A stretch of 64,000 nt of DNA from Capsicum annuum (GCF_002878395.1 NC_061120.1:114858407-114922406), one strand, 5' to 3'. Shown: positions 23,216 through 35,932, counted from the first letter of the stretch. Program-made: numbers and translations. The notes: generated by a model from the letters alone, not told the origin.

Positions 23216-24572
23216 TGAAACACCCTAGTTTCTAGACCTTAGAAAATTTCCTGGAATTCTGGTCTCTGGACTCAATACAACTCATGGATATAAGTCATAT
23301 ATTAAGGTACGAGCAGTATGGTCCAGTCGTATGCTGACCAACGTTTGTTTATGGGATAGGTTTTGGTCACTGGAATGGGTACGCCTTATGCAGTACAAGT
23401 TGTATGGTCGGATACGGATCATTTGATGTCTTTACTTAACCTTAGACATGGTAACCTAGCTTGGATCTTGGTAAGAGTGGCTCACTATGAGCCATAGCCA
23501 GGGTATGAGTCGTACCCGGGACTCATATGGTGGATAGTGTTCAATCCTCTTACGATTTTATTCTGCCAATAATACGGGTAATGGTTACGGATTGTTTATT
23601 TGGATACGACTTGAGTTGAATGAGTTGTACTTTGGATAGTGTTGAGTACAAGGGGGGCCAAGGGTATGAGTAGTTGGTACCACTTGTACAGATAGGATAC
23701 GACTCGTAAAGGTCAGTCGTATCCCTACGATGGAATTTTTGTGTAACTTAAGTGGGGGCAATCTGGACATTTCCCCACTTATCCAATAAAGTACCATGAC
23801 CTATATTCCTATTTGGAGATTATTTACCCGATTATTCTATTCATTAATACTTAGAAACTCTTCCTAAACACTCTATAATTCTCTCAAGAGATTTTGGGCA
23901 AGAAATCTAGGGTTTCAACTAGAGGACTAATTTGGGAATCTTTTTGGTGGTTTTTATCCTTCTACTTTGTCAATCAAGGCATGTTCTTTTCCCTCATTGT
24001 TAATTCAAACTAAAGGCATGGTTTTATATAATGTTTTCACGACTTGAATGTTGTATGATTTTGGGTTTTCCAATATGTTTTGGGGGTTTAGTTATAAATG
24101 CTTGGCTATGGTTTTACCATGTTTTAATTATGCTTTTATATGCAAAAATGGTGCTTTTGGATAATTGGTTGCATGAATGGTTCTTTGGTAATGTACTTTG
24201 GTTTTGGAAATACTATGCCCCCAATGTGTTTAATAAAATGTCTTTAACAATGTTTTCACTATAATATTGGTTTTCCAATGGAACTTATGCATGGTTTAAA
24301 CTTCGTAATGGAACCCTAAATGATATTAATGGTTTAAATAGTTTTAAATTATTGGAAAGACCTTGGTGTCCATGGTTTTGGTTAAATGGAAATCATATGG
24401 GGTACATGGAATCCCCTACGGTTTGGCTAAGGATAATACTTGCAAGTTATTGCTGGTATTATGATACCAGTACTAATAGACTTGGTTAATAATAATGGAA
24501 TAATGGTTTGGATGGAAAATAGTTTTAATTAGGATTAAAGGGGGGAGGTGTAGTAAAGCCATGGAAGGTGGA
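23216..24572 (+). repeat. 3' LTR of family C plus copy, truncated
   Basis: Starts TGAAACACCC after the polypurine tract. From about 24003 it is the reverse complement of the minus-strand LTRs at 24573-26035 and 28371-29943. It stops at 24572, where a minus-strand copy begins at its own terminal base; the last roughly 1 kb of this LTR is absent. Block 23290-23745 is rich in ACGAGTCGTA-like inverted repeats. Open frames at 23585-23797 and 24031-24264 are not genes. Confidence 0.85.
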
Positions 24573-26035
24573 TGACACGACCTGACCTCGGGCCTTGTTG
24601 TAATGGGCATCCCAAGTCCAACCAAAATCGGGGACCGCCCCCTATTATCGAAACCAACCACCTATATCCAGCATTAGATGGGTTGCATTTCGAACATATA
24701 ACAAGATGGCATTATTGTTCTCATTATAACTCTGGGAAGGGTCACAACCGTGAACGACCCAACTGAGTCCAATTGTTCCGCACCAACCGCCCAACAATAC
24801 CAAACCAAACCATAGACCATAAACCAAAAGGGAATACCAAAACATAATATAAAAATCAATCCAAAAATATGATATGACGGAACAGTGAGAAATCATGTCT
24901 GATGATGTCAGCCTCAATATCAGTACCAATGCTACGACTGACACCTCTACCGATCCTGCCTATACCAACCCCAAAAGCACCACAAAGACTCTATCCAAAA
25001 GAATAAATAAATTCGGTTGAGGCATGCCCCCAACCTTGGCCAAAACCAATAAGCATAATAAATGAAAAGTTTCTAAAGAAATCCAAAACATGAAATGATG
25101 CCTCCCATGAGGATGGAAGCTAAACACTTCAGTGCAAATGTTGATACCAAATCTATGAGATAAACATGAGTAGAATGGTTGATTCCTGCATAGCACGGGT
25201 ATACAGCACCAGTAAATGAGGTTAGCGAGTGATCGATGGCATGAATCTCAGGATAAGGATAACATAATGTAATTCATAAAACCAAGTAAAACTATCTATA
25301 ATGCATACAACCATACATATATAAGTGCCGGGAAAGGGGACAGGTTTAGCATGCACTTAAAATCATTAGTTGGCCTGTGTAGCTTTGTCTTCATAACAAC
25401 CCATGGGCCATATGGGTTCAACTCCCCCTGCGGAAAAGGCTATAGTACGTGTAGCTACATGACCAGGGATTATCCCCTGGGATGACTAGTGCATCACCCA
25501 AAATAAAATGTGACACACACGCATGGTGATCAAGACCCCTCATATCGGCAAATATAAGTTTCCCATTTTGTCCCCCAAGTCCGCTACCTTCAACGGCTTA
25601 TCCACACACCCCATCATTACCACCTAATTAAAACCATGTCCAAAAAATTCCTTTACCATTTATTAACTATGGCCAATATCAGTGGTATCGTCATACCACC
25701 CCTTACTGGTAAGTGATATCCATAGCCAAACCATTTTGGTTAAGGGGACCTTAGGTGACCTTCCATATAGCATATTGAATCCACTTGGGAGAATTACATG
25801 TTCTCCACAAGCATAAATATTTAGCCTTTAGCCTTTTCAAACCATTTAAACCATGCATAAATCCTTTATCTAGTTTAAAACATGCAAGAGTTCCTTTAAA
25901 AGAAGTCAACGCAATGAACATATCTTTATAAGTATTTTATCAAACACCTTGGGTGCATAATATAACCATAACCAATTCCAAAGACCATTACATTCCAAAG
26001 TCATACCCATTCTAGTGACCAAAAACATCCCAACA
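24573..26035 (-). repeat. 3' LTR of family C minus copy (5' part deleted)
   Basis: Terminal bases TGACACGACC at 24573 match the other LTR at 28371 (TGACATGATC), giving the LTR 3' end on the minus strand. Similarity to 28371-29790 is continuous. The deletion joins it to RT near 26040. Overlapping open frames at 24473-25196 on both strands are repeat-derived noise. Confidence 0.85.
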
Positions 26036-26065
26036 ACTAACACTGGTCAGTATACGATAGAACCA

Positions 26066-26500
26066 TACCATCCTTGATAAGGATCTTCAACTGCCTGTAG
26101 TCAATGCACATTCGAAGGTAACCATCCTTTTTGTGCATAAACAACACCGGTGCACCCCATGGAGAAACACTAGTACAAATAAATCCCGTATCCAAAATAT
26201 CCGTAAGTTGCACCTTGAGTACCCTCAACTCAGCTAGAGCCATTCTATACGTAGGAATAGAAATTGGACGAGTGTTCGAAAGTAAATCAATACCAAACAC
26301 TATTTCGCTATCTATGGGAACACCAGGAAGATCATCCGGAAAGACCTCTGGAAACTCATTAACCACAGGGACCAAAGACAAAGAAGGACCTTCCAATTTA
26401 GAATCTTTAACTGGACCAAGTGATAAAAACAACCCTTAGAGATTAACCTCCGAACTCTATGATAAGAAATAAACCTTTCCCTAGGAGCTAAGGAACTAAC
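26066..26500 (-). pseudogene. RT N-terminus of family C, minus copy
   Basis: The minus frame 26037-26432 (131 codons) is one of the longest surviving: [56 protein letters not shown]. It then departs from family wording at about 26065 and ends in the LTR. The catalytic FIDD box is absent. It aligns with 19980-20310 across the site where the plus copy holds solo LTR D, and so serves as the empty site for that insertion. The plus-strand frame 26131-26439 is its shadow. Confidence 0.87.
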
Positions 26501-26980
26501 TTCCCATTCTATAATCGGTTCACTAGGAAACTTAAAGATAACCCTACGGGTCTAACAATCCACAGATGCATAACAAGAATGCAACTAATCCATACCTATA
26601 ATTACATTGAAATCCACCATATCCAACTCAAATAGATCCACCAAGGTCTGCTTGCCACCAAAAACTACCACACATCCCCTATAGACTCTCTTAGAAATAA
26701 TTAAGTCACCTACCAGGGTAGAAATAGAAAAGGGACCTCGAGATAACTTCTGGATTAAAACCAAAAGACCCAGCCACATATGAAGTCACATAAGGAAGAG
26801 TGGAACTCTGATCATGCAAACAATATATGTCACGAGAGAAAAGTTGTAACATTCCAATAATGACATTAGGTGATTCGTCGGATTACTATCGGGACCCCAA
26901 AGAATACAACTTATTTTGACTAACCCGAAAACTAGGAGCAGTAACAGAAGCAGATACCACCCTACCAGGTGTAGAACCAG
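26501..26980 (-). pseudogene. Aspartic protease of family C, minus copy
   Basis: The frame 26585-26779 reads LSRGPFSISTLVGDLI, SKRVYRGC, KQTLVDLFELDMVDFNVIIGMD, the protease body with an intact IIGMD motif. The catalytic Asp region lies upstream (about 26800-26860) in another frame. Frameshifted relative to RT. Confidence 0.8.
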
Positions 26981-28110
26981 AAGATAAAGACACAGGAATC
27001 TTATTCTCCCTCGTAGCAACCTTATTTGCCTAACAATACCTGAGTTCCTAGACACACTTGAAGCATATGTCCCTTCCTTCCTCGCAATAACCACGATTAG
27101 GATGACCCCAAAATCAACAAGGAGGACATCAAGAAACTGGTTGACCTCCGCTCGCTTGATATTGGGAAACCTTTGAATGAGAATTATCACCACTTTGATG
27201 ACGTTTGTCTCCTGACTGATAAGGAGCACTAGCAAAAAAGAAGCCCAAACTCCAAACTTTTTTTTCTACCACTTTCCACAATCCCTACCACCCTGAGAAG
27301 GAGCATCTCCCTGATCAGAAAACTTACTCTTTTTTCCCTACCTATCCCCAAACTTTGCCTGCTTTCTCTTCTCATTCTCAACCAGCTGCATATGAATAGT
27401 CAACCTCGATATGTCCATAACCTTAATAAAAAATGCAGTCTTGATCTATAGAATTAAATCTCTATTCAACCCTGAAGTGAATTTCCTTATTCTCAGCCTT
27501 ATAGCAGCCACTAAATCAGGAGCATACCTTAATAGCTATTGGAACATCAAATCATATTCCTTTATGAACTTCCTTCCCTGCCTGGGATTCACAAAATCCT
27601 CTATCTTTGCTTCCCTCAACTATTGAGAAAAGAACCGATCCAAGAAGGCATTAGAAAAGGGATCCCATAACCCTTTCTCTTCCATATCACCTCTATCCCT
27701 ATCCTACTCCTCATACTACTAATAAGAAAAATCCTTGAGCTAATAAGCTACAAAGTTAACCCCTTCAATATTAGTATCCTACATCACCCAAAAGATATTT
27801 TCCATCTCATCCAAGAAACCTTGTGGATCCTCCTCCACTTTTACCTCAAAAAAAGTTGGAGGACCCATCTTCATAAATTTACTAACCCTTGTGGCCTCAG
27901 ATGACAAAGCACCAGTTGCACCCTGCTCATCCTGGGCAGCAACTAATTGGGCAATGATATGAATGGACTGAAAAAATTTTGTGTTCATCACGTTGCCTTG
28001 AGGGACCTTAAGGAGAACTATCCAGAATAGAAGGAACTCCAGCACCATCAGGAATAGGACCATGAGATCGAAGATGTACTCCAGACAAAGATGTACCACT
28101 TCATCATTTT
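26981..28110 (-). pseudogene. Gag of family C, minus copy
   Basis: The frame 27779-28099 holds the gag N-terminal part with VSKFMKMGPPTFFEVKVEEDPQGFLDEM. The core continues in other frames through 27400-27770, and the Lys-rich region and remains of a zinc knuckle lie at 27040-27380. The start codon is uncertain; the segment upstream to the primer site (28110-28350) is leader. Aligns with 14705-15700 of the plus copy. Confidence 0.82.
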
Positions 28111-28354
28111 TCTTAAATCGAATCGAAGAATTTCCTTGTGTTCAAATCTAGGAGACATGAGCTGAAAGATGAACAAACAAGTATTAGAGGAGATTCCAGG
28201 ATTGAGAACCTAATTTTTAAGATAGAATACCAAGAAATTAAAACATTCCTAAATGTCATGCGGCCTCTCTCTTATGAGTGTGGCATGCTTCACACCCTAA
28301 AAAGAGACTCTACTCGACACGACTTTGTGGACTTCTTAGTTGACCATGAACCTA

Positions 28355-28367
28355 GGCTCTGATACCA
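28355..28367 (-). other. Primer-binding site, initiator Met tRNA type
   Basis: Minus strand TGGTATCAGAGCC, the standard complement of the plant initiator tRNA-Met 3' end. It lies three bases from the LTR end at 28371. The best-preserved primer site in the window. Confidence 0.9.
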
Positions 28368-28370
28368 AAA

Positions 28371-29943
28371 TGACATGATCCAATAGTGGGACTTATTGTA
28401 ATTGGCATACCATGTCTAACCAGGACCAAAAACTGCCCCCTGTTACCAAACCCAACCACCAATATCTTGACTTATATGGGCTGAATTTTGAACATATAAT
28501 AAGATAGTGTTATTATTTGCATTAGGAATCTGGGTAGGCTTGCAACCATGACCAACCCAACTGAGTCCAACTCTAATAACTTCCCAACCATACCAAACCA
28601 AACCATAGACCATAAACCAAATGGAACCAAAACATAATATGAAAATCAATCCAAAAATGTTATATGAAGGAATAATAAGAAATTTTGTTCGACGATACCA
28701 GCCTCAATATCAACACTAATTCTATGGATGACACCTCTACAGACCTCACCTATACCAACCCCCATCAGTACTATAAAGCATATATTCAAAAGCATAAACA
28801 AATTCAGTTGGAATATGCCCCCAGTCATGGCTAAAACCCATATCCAAAATAAAAGAAAAGTGTCTAAAGAAATCCATGACATGAAATGATACCTTTTGAA
28901 AGGATAAGATCTGACCACTTCAGTACTAATATTGATACCAAATATGCAAGCTAAACAAGAGGAGTGGAATGGTCGGTTCAAACATAGCATAGGTATACAG
29001 CTGCCAGTAGATGGGGTCAGTGAGTGACCAATAGCATGAATCTCAAGATAATCATAAAATAATGCTAGTCATAAAACTAAGTAAAATTGTCCATAATGCG
29101 TACAACTATACATATATAAGTGTCGGGAGATCGGGTTTAGCTTGTACTTAAAACCTTTATCCAGGTTATGTAGCTTTACTGTCCTAACCACCCATAGGCC
29201 ATATGGGTTCAGTTCCCCCTGCTTAAAGAGCCCTAGTGCATGTAGCCGCACGACTAGGGAATATCCAATGGGATGACTAGTACATCCCGCAATATAACAT
29301 GCGACACATGCACATGGTTATCAAGACGCCTCATATCAATAAATATAAGTTTCTAATTTCGGCCCCTAGGACCGCCACCTTTCATGGCTTAGCTACACAC
29401 CCTGCCATTAATACCAAACTAAAGCTATGTTCAAACAATCCATTTACCATTTATTAACCAAAACCAATATTGGTGGTATAGGCATTCCACCCCTTACTTG
29501 TAAGAGATTCCATAACCAAACAATTTATGTTAAGGGAACCTTAGGTGCCCTTCCATATACCATATTAAATCTACTTGGGAGACTTCCATGTTCTCTACAA
29601 GCATAACATTTAGCATTTAGCCTTTTCAAAGCATTTAAACCATGCATAAATCCTTTATCCAGTGTAAAACATGCAAGAATTTCCTTAAGAGAAGTTAATG
29701 CAATGAATATATCTTTATAAGCATTTTATCAAATACCTATGGGGGCATAATTTAATCATAACCAATTCCAAAGACCATGAAACCATTACCATGCAATCCA
29801 ATTGTCCAAAACCACCATTAAATCATATAAAAGCATAATTAAAACCAAAGGAAATCATAACCAAGAATTTAATATCAAAACCCCTAAATAATAGTTGAAA
29901 AGCATAATTATGAATTAGTAAAGCGATGAAATCAATCATATAA
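28371..29943 (-). repeat. 5' LTR of family C minus copy (beginning missing)
   Basis: From TGACATGATC at 28371 the sequence aligns with 24573-26000 and, in complement, with 24003-24572. It breaks off at about 29943, where unrelated sequence begins. By comparison with the plus copy about 0.8 kb of the LTR start is absent. Confidence 0.82.
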
Positions 29944-30693
29944 ACCTTATCTGAGAATGTAGGACAAAGTATATAACATTATGCTGAAAAATTCTTTAAA
30001 CTAAGGTACTGAGATATTGATAACTAAGTAACTGATAACTGAATGCTATGGTCGAGCAAATCTGAAATTAAACTAAGCTACTAATCTGATTACTGAACTG
30101 AAGCTGAGACTGACACTATAACTAAGACTGTATCAAAGACTGTAGCTAAGAGTATAACTGGGACTAGAGGCTAGTTTCGGATAGCTGAGGATTATACTTG
30201 TACTGAAGTATTAAATTTCGATGGCTAAGTAACTGATAGTTGAAAGCCATGGTTCTGTAGCGCTATCTGAGTCCTTGACTGAATATCAATTACTGAACTG
30301 ATGCTATAACTGAGGTGTGAGGAATAGAGCATCAATACCACAAATTCATTAAGCGATCTAAACTGAGGGTATACGTGATATAATCTGAGTTTGGCTGATC
30401 ATTAGGAGTGGAGCATAAGTCATGAAGGCTGAGCATACTATAAAGCTTGACTTAAGTGCATGATTCATGAGCAGCATAACCTGAGTCTGGGGTTTTCTGC
30501 ATTCATGGAATATGATTCGTAACACTAAGTGAACTGGGACTCCTCATACTAGGAACTGGAAAATGTACCCGATTCTATGGAAACTGCGTGAATGTGAGCT
30601 ATGTTCATGGAATTGAGATGTGAAGCATGTGTAAGTATTGTATGAACTATATAACAAAAATTTTCATTGATATAGGAACGGGTCGGAAATTAC
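29944..30693. other. Non-coding segment X, copy 1
   Basis: Aligns with 38576-39316 with the same order of phrases ('ctgataactga', 'ttctgcattcatggaatatgattc'). Rich in CTGA/ACTGA words like LTR sequence, but with no boundary I can name. Ends at the TSD of the solo LTR at 30694. No gene. Confidence 0.7.
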
Positions 30694-31197
30694 TGATAAC
30701 GCTCAATCTACAGCTCTCGTGGGAGTGTAAAGCGGTCGTTAGCAAATATAGAACCCAACCTGGGTTGGGTATCGATCCCACAGAGAATAGCTTGGCCAAC
30801 AAGCAAGAGAAATTACTAGACTTTTAGTGCAAGTCTCGTAGGAAAGGGGGGATTGTAGTATGTAACCAAAACAAGAAGGTAAGAACTGAAAATAGCAAAA
30901 TAAAGAGAGATTGTCACGTGTGTTGTAAACAATGAGAATTGAGGCGTTGGGGTTATGTCCACCTTCTGAGGTATACGTCTCTATTGGCTATGAGTGTGTA
31001 GAGTCTTGACATGTAATTGCTTATAGAGAATTGTAGTCGATGGTAAATCCAAGCGTCTCTCGACCTAAACAAGGACTATTTCACTTTAACTCTCTCGAGC
31101 TTAAAGCGTGACTAACGGTACGAATTCTCCAAGAAGTTAGTCCAGGTACGGCACTAGCTTTTTAATAGGAAAGGGTGTCCTACTACCTTGACATTAT

Positions 31198-31320
31198 CTC
31201 TTTTCCAGACAAATAACTTTTCTCTCGAACAAGTCAGATGTTAGACTGGCGTTGGTCTATGCGTCTTCTTTTCTAGACAAATAACCTTTCTCTCGAACAG
31301 GTTAGATGTTAGAATGGCGT
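31198..31320 (+). repeat. Imperfect tandem duplication of about 60 bp
   Basis: Two copies share 'ctagacaaataac', 'tttctctcgaac' and 'agatgttaga.tggcgt' (31204-31250 and 31270-31320). Lies inside the 1490-bp LTR, upstream of the TATA-like sequence. Confidence 0.8.
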
Positions 31321-31684
31321 GTTCTTGTGTTTGAACCGCAAAGAATGTAGATTTAAGATGAAGAGAATAATGATATAAGCAATATACTTGTCTTGAACTC
31401 ACAAACTCATAGCTATAGATAGTAACTCATTCGGCTTCCATAACCCCAACTAAGAGATTTAGTTACCCATGAATGCGAAGGATATCACGTTTTGCATGGT
31501 GGATGGCGTGAATAGTAGGTGTTTGGCGTGTGGTTTTAGTGATTCCGTAGCAAGTAACGATTCTCTTGTTGTGGAATTTAAGAGTAGAAGAATGAAGAAT
31601 TGAGAATGGGCTGTAGGAAGATGTCTTAATTGTAAGGAGATGAATGAATTGTCAGAATGTCTTCCTTCTTGAAAATCTCTAACA

Positions 31685-31700
31685 TGATAGGGTATTTATA
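31685..31700 (+). promoter_or_regulatory. TATA-like box of the 1490-bp LTR
   Basis: GGGTATTTATAATACT in an otherwise mixed sequence. Position within the LTR is typical of a U3/R promoter. Sequence-based guess only. Confidence 0.45.
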
Positions 31701-32399
31701 ATACTCCTATCCTACTCCTACTAAACTAATAAAATAAATAACCAAATCCTAATATACTAATGAAATCCTTGACCCAATTGTACTAGGGTAAGGTTACAAA
31801 ATTATAATCCAAATAGAATGATGAAACACATAACCTAATTGCACTAGGTTAATGTATTATGGCAAAAATCCAGCTTTGTGTCTGTAAGTCCCAAAGTCTT
31901 CAGAAATGCTGTTTTAGCCCGGGACAGATTTTCCATGCAGCAGATTTAGTCCTTTATGCGTCCAGCTCCTTTCCATCTCGTTTGTGAGCTTTCTTTTGCG
32001 TCAAGTAAGCCATAAATTGCTGTATTTTGCATCATTTATACCTGAAACTTTCCTAATCACATTTGTTAGCTCATTTACAGGAAAAAGGACTAAAAGTGTA
32101 CGAAATAGATAATTAGTTCTCGAAACTAGGCTAAAATATGGGCAAAATATATTGATATAGGCGCGTAATTTCGCCTATCATCAATTACCTTCCCTTATTG
32201 ATTTTCTACACATATTGGCCTTACTACTAGAATCTAAAGGCCTGATATTTCTGCGATATCATAAACGGACAATTCTTATATACTTGTCAAACTATGATAG
32301 ACTAACCCATTAGGGTGGGGACTGAGGAGGGTCCTATTAATATTAGCTATGACCTTATGATTGACTGTTATGCACAAAGTTACAAAAGAAAAGAAGCTC

Positions 32400-33133
32400 A
32401 TGGATCCTTGGTGCATAAATATGTAAATAAGAGATCGGTAACATACCGTTGACTGCATCAGGAGAACTTTCCTGATCTTAGCAGGACTGAAGTATATAGA
32501 GTCTGCATGGGCGTTGCCCACTGGCAGCACTGGAAGTGGCACCCTACTAATTCAGACGATCAAAACATCTGACGGACGACTATACTAACTTCGTGGACCA
32601 TGCTTAGGATAGTCTCAGACTTTGTAACCTGACTCGCCATATCCAAAACACCTATCACTATTGGATCTATACACACTCTTATGATTTTTACCACTCTCTT
32701 CACAAAGTGGATAGGTAAGACCCCGACTCGCACTACCCTAGATTTTGGAGCCTGCCGCTCCCTTATGACTGTCAATCTTGAACTTAGGTACTGGTATACT
32801 GGTTGGAGATAGAGCTAGAACTGAGGATTTTTGGTGGAACTTAAAACTATTACCACCTTCTAACTTAGACTGAGTAAAGTTGAAATTACCTATTCTCACT
32901 CTCTTATTTTCTCTCATCTTATGCTTCCCCACCTTAATCTGCTGGGTATAAATCATATGCCTAGGTGGAATAACAGCCTACTGATTACTCTAAGCTGCTA
33001 TAGAATAAGATAAGGTAAGGGACACAGTTTTGAATTCTCCATGAAAGATATGCTCGCCCAGGGAATTTTCTTGAACGGGCGGAGGTCCTAACTGATTCCC
33101 GGTTCTTTTCTCATTAGTCCTTTTGGGAGGTAT
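32400..33133 (-). pseudogene. Gag of family A with core deleted, copy 1
   Basis: Minus strand begins where Met-Pro-Pro is expected near 33133 but the codon reads ATA. After about 40 codons it jumps to the Lys/Arg-rich QIKVGKHKMRENKRVRIGNF region, omitting the capsid core, then the zinc-knuckle area (CGKNH equivalent, decayed) at about 32690-32720. Frames 32276-32542, 32560-32775 and 32738-32956 are pieces of it. The same deletion occurs in copy 2 (39570-40172). Confidence 0.75.
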
Positions 33134-33357
33134 GTTCCATAAATAAAAGAAAGAGAGAGATTAGACTAAGAGTTTAAGTTTGAGCCTATGCTCACTGGCA
33201 CAATATGAATATTGAAAGAAGGGAAACTGTTCCTAAAATATCTTATAGCCTCATGTACATAAATATGGCGTGCAACACACCCATGCACAATACTTACTAG
33301 ATGCAGATTTTTAGACTCCGTAGGACACTGTTGAACCTTAGGATCTAATACGAAGTT

Positions 33358-35932
33358 TGTAACGCCCCAAATCTGATACTTAAAATGCTACACAGTGCTA
33401 GCAATCTCGAAAGACCACAAGCCAACCTATGACTGATATCTATAACTGAGCACTACATAATATACTGTATAAATGCAGAATAATAAGGTTGAAAGGCCAT
33501 AAGGTTCAAATATCTGATTAAACATAACATCTGGTAATACAGTATATCAATACCAAAATTGAAATAAACTATCTGAAAGCCTCTAAACAGTCTAAAAACT
33601 GTGGAGTTGATGGAATATGTCTCCAACTAACTCTGTCTACTAAAACTGAAATAATGAAGTAATGAGATAATCATGCTATCCTAAAATGATGACGAATCAC
33701 TGGAAATCTAGTACTGCTGGCTAAATCTAAAGCTAAGTGCAATCGAGAACTTACGTATCCGGGCCTATTGTATAAACATCATAGTGCAAAAGAAAAGTAT
33801 GCATCAGTACTTCTAAATGTACTGCTATACAAAGTGAGGTAGACTGAATGCATAGGGTTCATATGCATGAACAACACTAATTGACTGAATAACATGAACG
33901 TGAGAATATATGCATAAATATATAACTATAAATGAGATCATGATAATACTGACTACTGAGTTTGAATACTGATAACATGAGTTTTGTATAATTGATATAC
34001 TGTTAACTGAGTGACTGTGTTTGCTAGTCCTAATTCTGATGGAACTACCTGAGTTCTGCACTTAACTGAGTAACTGTATCTGACAGTCCTAAATCTAAAG
34101 AACTATCTGAGTTCTTTTATTGAGACTAAGACTAAGACTGTGGGAAATATTCATCTAACCGACATACTGCTTTACTATATAGAGTTAGGGTCCAATCTGT
34201 AACCCCAATTAGAAGGGTATCAATACCACACCATTGGTAAGGAAAAGCTGTGAGTAACCCTCATCTAGTAGTATCCCCAAAAGATAATGGGGGGACCCTC
34301 AATTGGCAATGTTAATCCACCTCATCAATCCTCAACTGTCAGTGTTAATGTCTTAACTTATGCTGGCTACATAGTTCTGGAATGCAAGGATTGCTTCTAA
34401 GAATCACACCCTCTACTGTCAGTGGGTGCCCTAATCCTTGGGTTCGCTCGATGCTAAATCCTACTCCCAACTAAATAGACACTAAACTGATTATACTGAG
34501 ATGAACTGGGCTGAGTTCACTGAATCTTGTGGACTAACAATATATTACTGAATTTTGTTAACTAACTGAGTTCATGAGATAACTGAGTTTTCCTGATCAT
34601 GTAACTGACTGAATTTTATTAAGTTCTTAAACTAACTGAGAATACTACTACTCATGGCATGACTGAGGTTACCATGAAACTGAAACTGGATCTAGGTACA
34701 CAGCTAAATTGTCAGGTACAAGTACCCCCAGGACTCGATAGCATGAAACTGACAAGACATGAAATTTCTTGAATAAATGACCATAGTCAACAATTAATAG
34801 TACAACCGTTGGAGATTTTCATGAAGTATTTGTATGTCATAAGCTTTCACATGAATAGAAATACATATAAACATATCATAATTTCATAATTCTAGTCTCA
34901 TGAGCATTCCACCTAACTATTACAATGAATAACAATAGAATGAAGGTCATTGTGAACATAAGGGTAAAGTATGGATTCATCAATTTGGTCATAATTGAGA
35001 CATAAAGCATTCTTTTTCTCTTAGGCATTTTAGCAAACCCCTTGCATGCATAACTTGAGGCTTAGGCATGAACATTAAAGTAATACATCATGGAAACATT
35101 ATTCACTTCAAAAAAAAGAATTCCAACCATATGCTAACATAATTTCATTATATGTATTAAAGATTTTAACTTGGTAATCATACAAGAACATAAACATGGA
35201 TATGATTCAATTCATAACACGGAATTCAAAATTTATATTTTTGAAAGGGTTTCTTGAGCTTTATGGGTGAGCAGAACCCATGAATCAACACTTTACATAC
35301 CTTAGATGGAATTTTCCTAAAGATTAACAGTGGAATCTCCTAGATTAGAACCCTCAATTGAAAACCCTAGGCTTGTTCTTGAGGGAATTTGAGATAAACA
35401 ACTATATTTTGGTGAAAACCTAGTTGAATCTCATGTTATAGGCTTATATAGGGGTGGAAAATTAACCTTTTTCCCCTTAAAGATACGGACATTTAATGAA
35501 TGAAAACTAGGCATCAACGCAATTGGCGATGTGGCGTGTCGATGGCATCACTGCTATACCCGATGCATCGCTCCATGATTGTGCCAAACCTCAGTTGTTT
35601 TTATAGGCAGTCCCTGCAACAATGTTAAGAAATGCGATAGACAATGCGGCGCGCCAATATCACATTGGTCCACTATTTTGGGACACCAAATGTGGTCTAA
35701 ACAAGTTTTGGAAAATTTAAAACTTATCTGGCAACACCTATCATCCTCTCTGATCATGAATTAACAAAAATATAGACCATTGAGGGATATTAAGGTGATG
35801 AAATAAGATTTCCAACTTTCAAAGGTGAAAAATAACCTATGTATGAAATCTTAGCTAGAATTTTCTAAGTCTAGAACCCTTTGACAACCCTAACGGACTG
35901 AATTAAGCTTAGAAACTTTGTGGGGTCTTACA
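33358..35932 (-). repeat. LTR A1, shared by two arms (2575 bp)
   Basis: Minus-strand start TGTAAGACCCC (35932) and end GGGGCGTTACA (33358). A purine tract GGGAGATAT lies on the high side (35934-35945), and a decayed primer site (33339-33352) on the low side. Aligns throughout with LTR A2. Inverted-repeat block at 35512-35670. Open frames at 33825-34061 and 35554-35764 are not genes. Confidence 0.87.
35443..35450 (-). promoter_or_regulatory. TATA box of LTR A1
   Basis: Minus strand TATATAAG within CCCCTATATAAGCC. Equivalent boxes lie at matching points in LTR A2 (42503-42510), B3 (46371-46378) and B5 (54218-54225), which supports it as the LTR core promoter. Confidence 0.7.

Larger units (their letters stand above)
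14705..24572 (+). mobile_element. Ty3/Gypsy chromovirus family C, plus copy
   Basis: Order: gag, protease, [solo LTR D 16277-19976], RT, RNase H, integrase, chromodomain, polypurine tract, 3' LTR (23216-24572, cut short). The 5' LTR and primer site are missing; gag starts abruptly near 14705 against the preceding pseudogene. The protease (ILDMDWL), FIDD box and chromodomain place it with Tekay/Del-like chromoviruses. Its gag-protease aligns with the minus copy at 26066-28110. Confidence 0.87.
24573..29943 (-). mobile_element. Ty3/Gypsy chromovirus family C, minus copy, deleted
   Basis: Minus-strand order: 5' LTR (28371-29943, lacking its beginning), intact primer site, gag, protease, start of RT, then directly the middle of the 3' LTR (24573-26035). 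RNase H, integrase, chromodomain and polypurine tract are missing through one deletion near 26040-26065. Opposite in direction to the neighbouring plus copy. Confidence 0.85.
30694..32183 (+). mobile_element. Solo LTR or LTR-like non-autonomous element, 1490 bp
   Basis: Starts TGATAACGC, ends CCTATCATCA, flanked by perfect ATTAC duplications (30689-30693 and 32184-32188). The paralogous locus has the uninterrupted site with one ATTAC at 39312-39316. A TATA-like TATTTATAATAC at about 31690 on the plus strand, two thirds along, supports a plus-strand LTR. No open frame of note and no primer site inside. The family was not identified; it differs from all other LTRs here. Confidence 0.88.

Noticed and set aside
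24645..25196. Overlapping minus-strand frames rich in Trp and Leu that resemble membrane proteins
   Set aside because: They lie wholly inside family C LTRs, and the same frames recur at 28443-28990 in the other LTR.
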